From assembly GCA_031284845.1 (NCBI GenBank), contig JAITXH010000053.1, positions 1 through 27,917 on the forward strand: 27,917 nt of DNA. Reading direction: 5' to 3'. The position numbers were made by a program, and so were the translations under genes. This DNA is from Puniceicoccales bacterium. GTDB lineage: Bacteria > Verrucomicrobiota > Verrucomicrobiia > Opitutales > UBA953. Under the pieces are notes generated by a model. That model saw nothing but the letters and a program-made list of their open reading frames with translations, was not told the DNA's origin and ran no database searches. Shown piece after piece: positions 16,130 to 23,197 of the stretch. Position 1 is the stretch's first letter. Each line of letters starts with the position of its first letter.

Positions 16130-16144
16130 CAAACACTCCCGCCT

Positions 16145-18505
16145 TCACCATACATCTCGCCATTCTTTGCCGAGCAGGATGATTTCCGGCTCCATCTCCA
16201 CGCCGCGTTCCGCTTTCACGATGCCGCGCACGCGCCGCAATACTTCGATAACATCTGCGGCAGTCGCGCCGCCGCGGTTCACGATAAAGTTGGCGTGGAT
16301 ATCCGACACTGCCGCGCCGCCGACAGCCAGTCCCTTTAACCCGAGGCTGTCTATTATCTGCCCGGCGTAGCCGCCCGGAGGATTTTTAAATGAACTGCCA
16401 GCGCTTGGCTCCAGTGGCTGTGTGGCCCGTCGCCGCGTCGCATTGTCGCGTATTTGTGCAAGCGCGTGTGCTGGATCCACGTTGCCGGTGCCGCGCAATA
16501 CGGCACTGGTCACAATCGAACCGTGCAGCTCGGGGCAATCGCGGTAGGTGGCGTTAAAATGCTCCCGTGTGTGCTCGTGCAAGACACCGTCCGGGGAAAT
16601 CCATGAGACGGATTGCACGCGGTCAAAAATCGTCCCGCCCATCGCGCCTGCATTCATGCGCAGTGCCCCGCCGAGTGAACCGGGGATGCCTTCAAGAAAT
16701 TCAAAACCGCCCAGTCCTGCTCGCGCTGTCTGCATGGCGATGTCTTGCAGGCGTGCGCCGCCACCGGCGGATATGGTGCCGTCGCCGCGCACCGTTACCG
16801 TTTTCCAGAGCGCGTGTGAGAGGCGGATGACCAGTCCGGGAAAACCTTCGTCGGGCACGAGCAAATTGGAACCGCGCCCTGCGGTGAATACCGGCAAGTC
16901 GGCAAGAGCGGCGGCACGCAACAGGAGGAGCAAGTCTTCCGTTGACGCTGGTTCGGCATACCACGCGCATTTGCCGCCTGCGCCGATAGTCGTGTGCGAG
17001 GCGAGCGGGTAGTCGGGCACGAGCACATCGGGCGAAGATAAAAACCGGTGTGCACGCACTCCGAAATCTGCATTGGCATGGGGGTGGGCACCGGGGCCGC
17101 CGGAAAGCCACAGGTCGCGCGCGTAGGCAGCGGCCATTTTATCTATGCTGCCCGCGCCGATGAAGACGATGGTGATGCCGGCGGATGGGGTGTTGCCGGG
17201 AGTGGTGGGCCGAAGCGGGGAAAAGCCCGTGAGTGCGTCAAGGCGCTCACGCAGCGCCGCATTGTCTTCGACGAGGGCGAAACGGGTGTCGCCGTGCGTG
17301 GCGTCAAAGACACATGCCGCAGTGCCGCCTTCGACGGGCGCTTCGCCTGCCGAATACACGGGCAGTAGCAGTGCGGCATCGGCTATGCCAAGCGCCGCTG
17401 CAAACTCGTGCGCATACTGGCGCGTGCGCGTGTGACGGTGCGGCTGGAAGACGGCTACGAGGCACCCCAGCGTGCGCTCGCGCAGGAAGTGCAGCAGGGC
17501 CGTTATCTCTGTGGGGTGGTGGGCGTAGTCGGCCAGCACGCGCAGGCTGCCGGACTCGAACAACACGTCCTGGCGTCGTCGTATGCCGCTGAATTTCCCC
17601 AGCGGCTCTACGCCGAGGCGCCCTGCTATGTTGACGGTTACGGCCATGGCCATGAGCGCGTTGGCGGTGTTGAAGCGGCCTGCGACAGGCAGTGTCACTT
17701 CGCCGACGGGGAAGCCGCGCCCCAGCTCGATGCATGTCTCCGCGGAACCGCTTGCCAGCACACGGGCCTGAAAATTCCCTGTCCCGCCGACAGTGAACAC
17801 GGGCACGCGGGCGTCTGCGGTCAGGCGGCGCAGGCGCTCGCTGTCTTCCGGGATGAAAATGGCGCGGCGCGTGCGTTGGAAGAGGGCGGCGAAGACGGCC
17901 TCCAACTCCGCCTCGGTGCGGTAGTAGTCGGGGTGGTCCCAGTCAAGGTTCACGACCACGGTTATCTCCGGGGAAAAGTGGTTGATGGTGCCGTCGCTCT
18001 CATCAATTTCCGCCACCACCCAGGGGCCGGCTGCGGCGTGTGCCGGGGGCAGTGAGGCGTCGCGATACAAGCCGCCCAGCACGTAGCCGATGTCCGCGCC
18101 GGCGGCGAGCAGTGCGTGGATAAGCATGCCGCTGGTCGTCGTCTTACCGTGGCTGCCGCACACGGCGACAAGCTGTTTGTCCCGCACCCGCTCGGCGAGC
18201 AGTTCGCCGCGCCGCACGAGACGTGCGCCCCACGAGGCGGCTTTTTCGCGCAACGGGTGCCCGGCCTTCACTGCGCTCGAATGCCCGACGAGCGTCGGCG
18301 GCGAGGCAGGATCCGGGTCGTGCTCGAGGCGGATATTTTCTCTGCGCAAAAAATCACTCATGGGAGGCTGCACGGCGTCGTCCCACCCGGACACATCCCA
18401 TCCTTCCTGACGCATGTAGATGGCGAGCGGCCCCATGCCCATGCCGCACACGCCGAGCATCCAGATTTTGGATGCGTTGGAATCCTGTGCAGGCGGTTTG
18501 GTCAT
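16145..18505 (-). CDS. murC/murB: MurC-MurB fusion
   Basis: This 786-aa cytosolic protein joins two consecutive steps of UDP-MurNAc-peptide synthesis. MurC (about 13-465) adds L-Ala to UDP-MurNAc: Rossmann-type GVCGMGMGP (18-26), P-loop GSHGKTTT (117-124), EIDESDGT (166-173), AGRFNTANA (275-283) and HPTEI (330-334). MurB (about 485-786) reduces UDP-GlcNAc-enolpyruvate: FAD-site IGAGGKCAWY (507-516), TAGRGSNLLVPD (541-552), GIPGSLGGALRMNAGA (606-621), GSSFKNP (703-709) and Glu in PEIILLG (E774). At the YRxS position, where MurB usually has the catalytic Ser, this protein reads YRDC (C657). A frame extension to 18643 would overlap murG; the ATG at 18505 begins the family sequence. It lies 46 bp after murG and is the last gene of the ftsW-murG run. 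Confidence 0.93.
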   Translation of the reverse strand: MTKPPAQDSNASKIWMLGVCGMGMGPLAIYMRQEGWDVSGWDDAVQPPMSDFLRRENIRLEHDPDPASPPTLVGHSSAVKAGHPLREKAASWGARLVRRGELLAERVRDKQLVAVCGSHGKTTTSGMLIHALLAAGADIGYVLGGLYRDASLPPAHAAAGPWVVAEIDESDGTINHFSPEITVVVNLDWDHPDYYRTEAELEAVFAALFQRTRRAIFIPEDSERLRRLTADARVPVFTVGGTGNFQARVLASGSAETCIELGRGFPVGEVTLPVAGRFNTANALMAMAVTVNIAGRLGVEPLGKFSGIRRRQDVLFESGSLRVLADYAHHPTEITALLHFLRERTLGCLVAVFQPHRHTRTRQYAHEFAAALGIADAALLLPVYSAGEAPVEGGTAACVFDATHGDTRFALVEDNAALRERLDALTGFSPLRPTTPGNTPSAGITIVFIGAGSIDKMAAAYARDLWLSGGPGAHPHANADFGVRAHRFLSSPDVLVPDYPLASHTTIGAGGKCAWYAEPASTEDLLLLLRAAALADLPVFTAGRGSNLLVPDEGFPGLVIRLSHALWKTVTVRGDGTISAGGGARLQDIAMQTARAGLGGFEFLEGIPGSLGGALRMNAGAMGGTIFDRVQSVSWISPDGVLHEHTREHFNATYRDCPELHGSIVTSAVLRGTGNVDPAHALAQIRDNATRRRATQPLEPSAGSSFKNPPGGYAGQIIDSLGLKGLAVGGAAVSDIHANFIVNRGGATAADVIEVLRRVRGIVKAERGVEMEPEIILLGKEWRDVW

Positions 18506-18551
18506 AGCGTTGGAATTTGAAAATGGTTTTTTGCCGTCGCGTGGCGCGTTT

Positions 18552-19640
18552 TCATTTTTCCGCCTTCGCTCCGGCCAGGCGCAAAATATCCGTGACCATG
18601 GGTTGCCATGCGCACTTGTCGCGTGCGGCGCGCAGGTTTTCACGCATTTGCGCCAGCTTTGAGGTGTCGGACAGCAGGTGCCCTACCACTTCAGATAATG
18701 TCCCGATGTCTTTTTGGGATAGGACTGTTCCTCCGCCCAGCGTTTCCAGAAAACGTGCGTTTGCCTCCTGGTGGTTGTCTGCGGCAAATGGATATGGCAC
18801 CAGCACAGAGGGCAGGGCACAGGCCATGAACTCGGCGATGCTGCCCGCGCCGGAGCGCGACACGACCAGATCTGCTGCCGACAGCGCTTCAGGCATCCTG
18901 TCGCAAAACGGCACAAAGCGCACCACGCCTGTGCCGTTGCCGCACGGCGGTTCCGCCGCCGCCTTTTCCGGCCCGGTCACACACAGCACATGGATACCCG
19001 CGCCGCTCAGGTTTTGCGCATTGGCGGTCACCCACGCGTTGAGCGGGGCTGCGCCCTGACTGCCGCCGAGCACAAGCACAAGGTTTCCCGTCTCCGGAAA
19101 CTCCAGCGCCCGGCGTGCTTCGGCACGCTCCAGCAGAGCAAACTCTTTGCGCACGGGGAATCCCGCGCTCCGCTGCTTGCCCGCCGCCACGCCGCCCAGC
19201 GCCACGCCCGGCGGGAGCCATACCCGTGTGGCGATTTTGCCAAGCATGCGCACGGCCTTGCCCGGCACGCGGTTTGCCTCGTGCAATACTACCGGCACGC
19301 CTGCCAGCCGGCACACGAGCGCCAGCCCAAGTGTGAGAAAGCCGCCAAAGCTGACGAGCACTGCGGGACGCCGCCGCAACACCAGCCCGGCGGCAAACAG
19401 CACGGCCCACGTCTGGCTTGCGAGAAAACGCAGCCGTCCGGCCAAATTCGCCGACCAGCCCGTTCCGGGTGCGCGGAGAAATTGCAAATGGGGATATTTT
19501 TCCAGTAACCGCGCATCAATTTTTTTGCGGCTCACCACAAGCAGGCATTCCTGTCCGCTCTCCAGCAATTTTTCAGCCAGAGCGATTCCCGGCGAGAGAT
19601 GGCCTCCGGTGCCTCCGCATGCGATAATGATAAGACTCAT
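18552..19640 (-). CDS. murG: UDP-GlcNAc:lipid I GlcNAc transferase MurG
   Basis: The product is 362 aa, normal for MurG. The N-terminal GT-B domain opens with IIACGGTGGHLSPGIALAE (4-22), including the GGTGGH loop. VSFGGFLTLG and VLHEANRVPGK follow, the second matching the family HE.N...G. The C-terminal domain has LVLGGSQGAAPLN, VVSRSGAGSIAEF and the donor-binding PYPFAADNHQEANA. MurG makes lipid II at the inner face of the membrane. The ATG at 19640 follows ftsW by 29 bp on the same strand, and murC-murB follows, so the three form one biosynthetic unit. No ribosome binding site is visible. Confidence 0.96.
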   Translation of the reverse strand: MSLIIIACGGTGGHLSPGIALAEKLLESGQECLLVVSRKKIDARLLEKYPHLQFLRAPGTGWSANLAGRLRFLASQTWAVLFAAGLVLRRRPAVLVSFGGFLTLGLALVCRLAGVPVVLHEANRVPGKAVRMLGKIATRVWLPPGVALGGVAAGKQRSAGFPVRKEFALLERAEARRALEFPETGNLVLVLGGSQGAAPLNAWVTANAQNLSGAGIHVLCVTGPEKAAAEPPCGNGTGVVRFVPFCDRMPEALSAADLVVSRSGAGSIAEFMACALPSVLVPYPFAADNHQEANARFLETLGGGTVLSQKDIGTLSEVVGHLLSDTSKLAQMRENLRAARDKCAWQPMVTDILRLAGAKAEK

Positions 19641-19669
19641 TGGAAAAAAATCTTTTCAGGGCAGGGTGC

Positions 19670-21184
19670 TCAAGGCGGCAACACCCGCGAATTCACTTCC
19701 GGCGGGCGGTCCCATAACCGGAAACAATTCAGCACCAGCCCCAGCATGACATACATCACCACGAGGTTGGAACCTCCGTAGCTGATGAACGGAAGCGACA
19801 TGCCCTTTGTGGGCAACAGACCGATGACGACACACATGTTGATGAGTGCCTGCAAAACGATGAAAAGCATGGCCCCTAGGCAGACATTAAATTGAAAGAG
19901 GGTGTGCGCACGGCGCAAATTGGACACCACCACCACAAACAAAAACAAAAATGCCGACGCCACAACTGCCGTCGCGAAGAGGCCCAGTTCCTCGCCGACG
20001 ATGGAAAATATAAAGTCGGTGTGCGCTTCGGGTAAAAAATGCCGTTGCTGCATTCCCCGCCCCAGGCCTTCACCCTCCACGCCGCCGCACGCAAATGCCA
20101 GCATCCCCTGCCAAAGCTGGTAGCTCAGGCCCTGCTTGTTGCCTTCAGGATCAATAAATGACAGCACACGATTTAAGCGGTTCGGCCAGTGATAGACCAC
20201 TGTGCTAAACGTCGCAAGCGACAGCAGCACCGCCGGGATGATGTAGTAAAGCCTTCCCCCGGACATGAGCAGCAAAGCAAATCCGACCACGCCGCACAGC
20301 ACCATCGTCCCCAAGTCCGGCTCAATGGCGATGAGTGCGCAAACGACTCCGATGATGAGGCACGGCGCTATGAAACCGAGCAGGCAATCCCAGCCCGCTG
20401 TCGTCGCCGGTTCCATCCACGGAAAGCGTCTGCGCCAGCGAAAAAGCCGAGGGAAACCCTCAAACCAATGAAAATACACGGGGCGCAGATACCGCCGCGA
20501 CAAGTCCAGATAGTGCGATAGCGCAAGCACCAGTGCCACCTTGGCCAGATCGGATACCTGAATGTTGAAAATCCCCAGATTAATCCAGCGCCAGGAGCCC
20601 TTCACGTCATGCCCTATCCCAGGAACGCGCACCAACACCAATCCCACGCACACCACTCCCAGAAATACCCATACCCGGCGGCGCAGCCATTCAAGATCCA
20701 CGAGAAATGCAAAAAGACCAAAGACCAGCGCGACCGGCACAAAACGCAATTGCTGCCAGAACACGCGCAGCAACTGGGCACCTCCGGGAGGAGATGCAAC
20801 GGCGGCTCCGGCGGCAGCGGGGGAGGCAGCAGGCACACTGGCGGCGACAGCGGCAGTGGCGGCAGCAGTAGCAGTGGTGGCGGGCGGTGCAGAAGCGACC
20901 GGCGCCGTTGCGCTTTTGCCCTTGTCTGCCGCTGGAGCAGGTGTCTGTTGCTGTTGTCGTGCGCCCGGTGCTTTGGGGCTGCGCGACGGTCCGGCGCTCG
21001 AAAGCATCACCAACCCGAATCCGGTGGCTACCAGCCCCACGGCAAGCACGAGCCAAAAGGAAAGAGCGGCCCACATCCCCGACCCGCGCACAGATGCCGT
21101 TTCGGGAGAAGAATCTTCACCCGCAGACGCATCCTCGTGCAAACGGGAAACGTGCGCGGCTGGTGGAGAAAGCCGCTTGCTCAT
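19670..21184 (-). CDS. ftsW: SEDS-family peptidoglycan polymerase FtsW
   Basis: The product is a 504-aa inner-membrane protein, about 100 aa longer than usual. After a 36-residue cytoplasmic tail, TM1 is about 38-61. A low-complexity segment (about 64-136) rich in Ala, Pro, Thr and Gln then precedes TM2 (about 146-162); most FtsW proteins have only a short loop there. Core SEDS features follow: GSWRWINLG (196-204), IEPDLGTM (287-294), LPEAHTDFIFSIVGEELG (384-401) and the closing LPTKGMSLPFISYGGSN (457-473). The usual QPSELAK reads QVSDLAK (209-215). A basic insert (about 228-265, with FRWRRRFPW) lies in a cytoplasmic loop. FtsW over RodA is chosen because murG and murC-murB follow it. It lies 40 bp after the LysM gene. 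Confidence 0.92.
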   Translation of the reverse strand: MSKRLSPPAAHVSRLHEDASAGEDSSPETASVRGSGMWAALSFWLVLAVGLVATGFGLVMLSSAGPSRSPKAPGARQQQQTPAPAADKGKSATAPVASAPPATTATAAATAAVAASVPAASPAAAGAAVASPPGGAQLLRVFWQQLRFVPVALVFGLFAFLVDLEWLRRRVWVFLGVVCVGLVLVRVPGIGHDVKGSWRWINLGIFNIQVSDLAKVALVLALSHYLDLSRRYLRPVYFHWFEGFPRLFRWRRRFPWMEPATTAGWDCLLGFIAPCLIIGVVCALIAIEPDLGTMVLCGVVGFALLLMSGGRLYYIIPAVLLSLATFSTVVYHWPNRLNRVLSFIDPEGNKQGLSYQLWQGMLAFACGGVEGEGLGRGMQQRHFLPEAHTDFIFSIVGEELGLFATAVVASAFLFLFVVVVSNLRRAHTLFQFNVCLGAMLFIVLQALINMCVVIGLLPTKGMSLPFISYGGSNLVVMYVMLGLVLNCFRLWDRPPEVNSRVLPP

Positions 21185-21224
21185 GGATGTGCAAAAAAAC
21201 AGGGCACCCGTCTGCCGGGCACCA

Positions 21225-22097
21225 TTATTCGTTCACCGGTATCGCGGAAACCGAAGAACTGGCGCCCGCGTCCACAGGCACGCCGGAATCCGGCGTAGCG
21301 ATGGGCGGAATCCCACCATCACCGGGGAACATCACGCCATTGTCAGACGGAGTGACGATAGTGCCACCAGGCGGCGGGGGAGGAGGCGGAGGAGTGACGA
21401 CCGTGGCCGCGCCTGGCGCAGGTGCGGGCTGTGCCGACACGCTGCTGGACTGTCCGGGAATCTGCAAACGCTGGCCCACTTTGATCGTGTTGCTGGTCAG
21501 ATTGTTTGCCGCCTTGATGCTATCCACCGAAGTGTGATATTTGCGGGCAATCTTATCCAGCGCGTCATTACTTTTCACGATATAGGTGACACTGCCATCC
21601 GGGGCAACCGGGTCCACTGGCACCACCTTGACGGGGGTTGTGGCCTTGGCTCCTGAACCGGGAATGACAAGCGTGGAGCCGACCTTTAATTTCGCGTCTT
21701 TGGAAATGTTATTGTTTGCGGCAAGCGAATCCACCGAGACGCGCTCGCGTTTGGCGATCATCCACAGGCTATCGCCCTTTTTCACCGTATATGACCTGCC
21801 TTGCCCGACTGCTACCTCAGTGGTATTTCGCACTGGGGTCGGCGCTGGCGGCGGGCCGTAAGGGCTGGCCGGCGGCGGGGTCACGTGCGCTTCCGGGGGT
21901 GGAAGGGGCGCGGGTGCAGGTTCGTTAACGGGTTGTGCGTTTGGCGCGACTACTGCGGGCTGCGAGGGCGTGGAAGATGTTGTTCCTTCTTCCGCTTTAG
22001 AATCTTCGTATCCGGAAGAACTCCGGCAGCCGACAAGGGCAGCAAGCCCGGCAGCATGAAGCAAGAGGACGGCGGCGATGGTAATTGTTGATTTCAT
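21225..22097 (-). CDS. LysM-domain lipoprotein
   Basis: The product is 290 aa. The N-terminus is a lipoprotein signal with lipobox LVGC (C24), so it should be anchored in a membrane, probably the outer one. A Pro/Ala-rich linker leads to LysM 1 (about 102-146, YTVKKGDSLWMIAKRE to VGSTLVIPG) and LysM 2 (about 171-214, YIVKSNDALDKIARKYHTS to VGQRLQIPG). The tail is rich in Pro and Gly with an eight-proline run (237-243 region). LysM domains bind peptidoglycan GlcNAc. The frame is open to 22205, but the ATG at 22097 gives the lipobox at the right distance. No peptidase or amidase domain is attached. Its place upstream of ftsW-murG-murCB suggests a wall-associated role. Confidence 0.88.
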   Translation of the reverse strand: MKSTITIAAVLLLHAAGLAALVGCRSSSGYEDSKAEEGTTSSTPSQPAVVAPNAQPVNEPAPAPLPPPEAHVTPPPASPYGPPPAPTPVRNTTEVAVGQGRSYTVKKGDSLWMIAKRERVSVDSLAANNNISKDAKLKVGSTLVIPGSGAKATTPVKVVPVDPVAPDGSVTYIVKSNDALDKIARKYHTSVDSIKAANNLTSNTIKVGQRLQIPGQSSSVSAQPAPAPGAATVVTPPPPPPPPGGTIVTPSDNGVMFPGDGGIPPIATPDSGVPVDAGASSSVSAIPVNE

Positions 22098-22401
22098 GGT
22101 GGTGTGGTGTGTGGAGAAAAATAAAAAATGGAGTGCAAAGTTGCAGGGGAAATCTTTGCCCCATCCCCCGCCCCAACACAATTCATTTTGTGGCACAAAA
22201 AACATTTTCCTGAAGTGACCCCTGAGAGCAACACAACTTGTTACATATTAACAAAGTAAAAAACATAGAGGAGAAGCGTCCTTTGATAAATTTTGTTTGA
22301 CATTTTTTCATGAAGCCAGAACCAGCTATTAGCAATTGAGTTGCAAGTGCATCGTTTTTCACCTTTGCAAACCCTCTTGTGCTACGCAGGGTATCTGCCC
22401 G
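22098..22401. other. Divergent intergenic region, lysM lipoprotein and HAD phosphatase
   Basis: This stretch of 304 bp has no gene. It must hold both promoters. The dyad at 22238-22254 lies near its middle. A TTGACA at 22297-22302 on the plus strand looks like a -35 box, but no TATAAT-like hexamer is found at 16-18 bp, so I do not call a promoter. The left part (22130-22200) is C- and A-rich. Confidence 0.5.
22238..22254. promoter_or_regulatory. TTGTTA-N5-TAACAA dyad
   Basis: A perfect 6-bp inverted repeat with a 5-bp AT spacer lies between the divergent lysM lipoprotein and HAD phosphatase genes. The flanks extend the match imperfectly (AACTTGTTA against ACTTTGTTA). The form fits an operator for a dimeric helix-turn-helix regulator that could serve both genes, but no regulator gene is nearby and AT-rich DNA can give such dyads by chance. 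Confidence 0.35.
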
Positions 22402-23100
22402 ATGTCTCCTACAGAAACACAGTTGCCGTGCCGCATTCAGACCGTGCTTTTCGACCTCGATGGCACCTTAGTTGACAATTTTACCGCCATTCACCGTGCC
22501 TATTCGGATGTCGTCCGGACACTCGGTCTGCCTCCCATGACTCAGCAGGAGGTGATGGATGCTGTGGGCGGTTCTATCACCGTCACCATGCGGCGACTCA
22601 TCGGCGAAGCGCAGGCCGACGAAGCGGTGCGCCTTTACCTTCAGCATTTTCCTACTGTGATGTTTGAAGGGCTGCGGGTTTACGACGGCGTTGTCGCGTT
22701 GTTGTCCGTGCTCAAACGGCGCGGATTGCGTCTCGCCGTCTATACTAACAAAACCGCTTCGACGGCGCGGTGCATTCTCGAACACCTCGACATGGCGTGC
22801 TTGTTTGACGGCATTTTCGGGACCAAAGAAGTGCCCTGGTGTAAGCCCGATCCGCAGTTCACGCGCTTTGTCCTCGGCAAACTTGATGCTGATGCCGCCA
22901 CGACCATCATGATCGGCGATTCGCCGTTCGACATTGCCACGGCTCGCAATGGCAAGCTCGCCGCCGTCTATTGTGTGACCACCGGAAGCCACTCTGCCGG
23001 GAAACTCGCAGAACATTTGCCTGATGGCATTTTCCCCGGGTTTGCGGAATTGGGCAGGGCGGTATTTCCGAATGCGCCGGGCGTAGATTGCAGCGCCTGA
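22402..23100 (+). CDS. HAD-superfamily phosphatase (phosphoglycolate phosphatase-like)
   Basis: The product is a 232-aa soluble subfamily IA HAD hydrolase. Motif I is VLFDLDGTLVD (15-25, nucleophile D18, acid D20), followed by an alpha-helical cap from about 30 to 90. Motif II is VYTNKT, motif III is in WCKPDPQF and motif IV is MIGDSPFDIATARN. The layout and size match Gph-like enzymes that dephosphorylate phosphoglycolate or similar small phosphates, but the substrate is not defined by the sequence. A TTG-initiated extension to 22336 adds a Cys-rich stretch with no family match, so the ATG at 22402 is preferred. It is the only plus-strand gene in the right-hand block and converges on ftsH. 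Confidence 0.88.
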   Translation: MSPTETQLPCRIQTVLFDLDGTLVDNFTAIHRAYSDVVRTLGLPPMTQQEVMDAVGGSITVTMRRLIGEAQADEAVRLYLQHFPTVMFEGLRVYDGVVALLSVLKRRGLRLAVYTNKTASTARCILEHLDMACLFDGIFGTKEVPWCKPDPQFTRFVLGKLDADAATTIMIGDSPFDIATARNGKLAAVYCVTTGSHSAGKLAEHLPDGIFPGFAELGRAVFPNAPGVDCSA

Positions 23101-23113
23101 AAACGCTGCCTCA

Positions 23114-23135
23114 TTTTCCCGGAAGAGAGGGAAAA
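23114..23135. terminator. Possible hairpin between convergent HAD and ftsH genes
   Basis: TTTTCCC (23114-23120) pairs with GGGAAAA (23129-23135) around an 8-nt loop, 13 bp past the HAD stop codon. The T and A arms could provide U-tracts in both directions. It is weak because the GC part of the stem is only three pairs. Confidence 0.35.
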
Positions 23136-23197
23136 ATCATGCCCCGCAAAAGCAAATACCGCTGTTCAAATGCCGCCGCCGTTTCCCTTTCCGGTGT

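Larger units (their letters stand above)
15766..16144. other. Low-coding region between murC-murB and meaB
   Basis: This stretch of 379 bp carries the AT-rich repeat at 15805-15835, the small ORF at 15874-15990 and an AT-rich inverted partner at 16111-16129. The part from 16030 to 16130 is non-coding. Any murC-murB terminator and the meaB promoter should lie here, but I see no clear terminator hairpin. Confidence 0.5.

Noticed and set aside
18506..18643. Longer start for murC-murB
   Set aside because: The extra residues overlap the murG 3' end and match no MurC sequence; the ATG at 18505 begins the family fold.
22297..22330. TTGACA-led promoter for the HAD gene
   Set aside because: The -35 match is perfect but no -10 hexamer is present at 16-18 bp; the nearest TA-rich sequence is more than 20 bp away.
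22336..22401. TTG-initiated extension of the HAD phosphatase
   Set aside because: The added 22 residues are Cys-rich and unmatched, while the ATG at 22402 gives a normal N-terminus.
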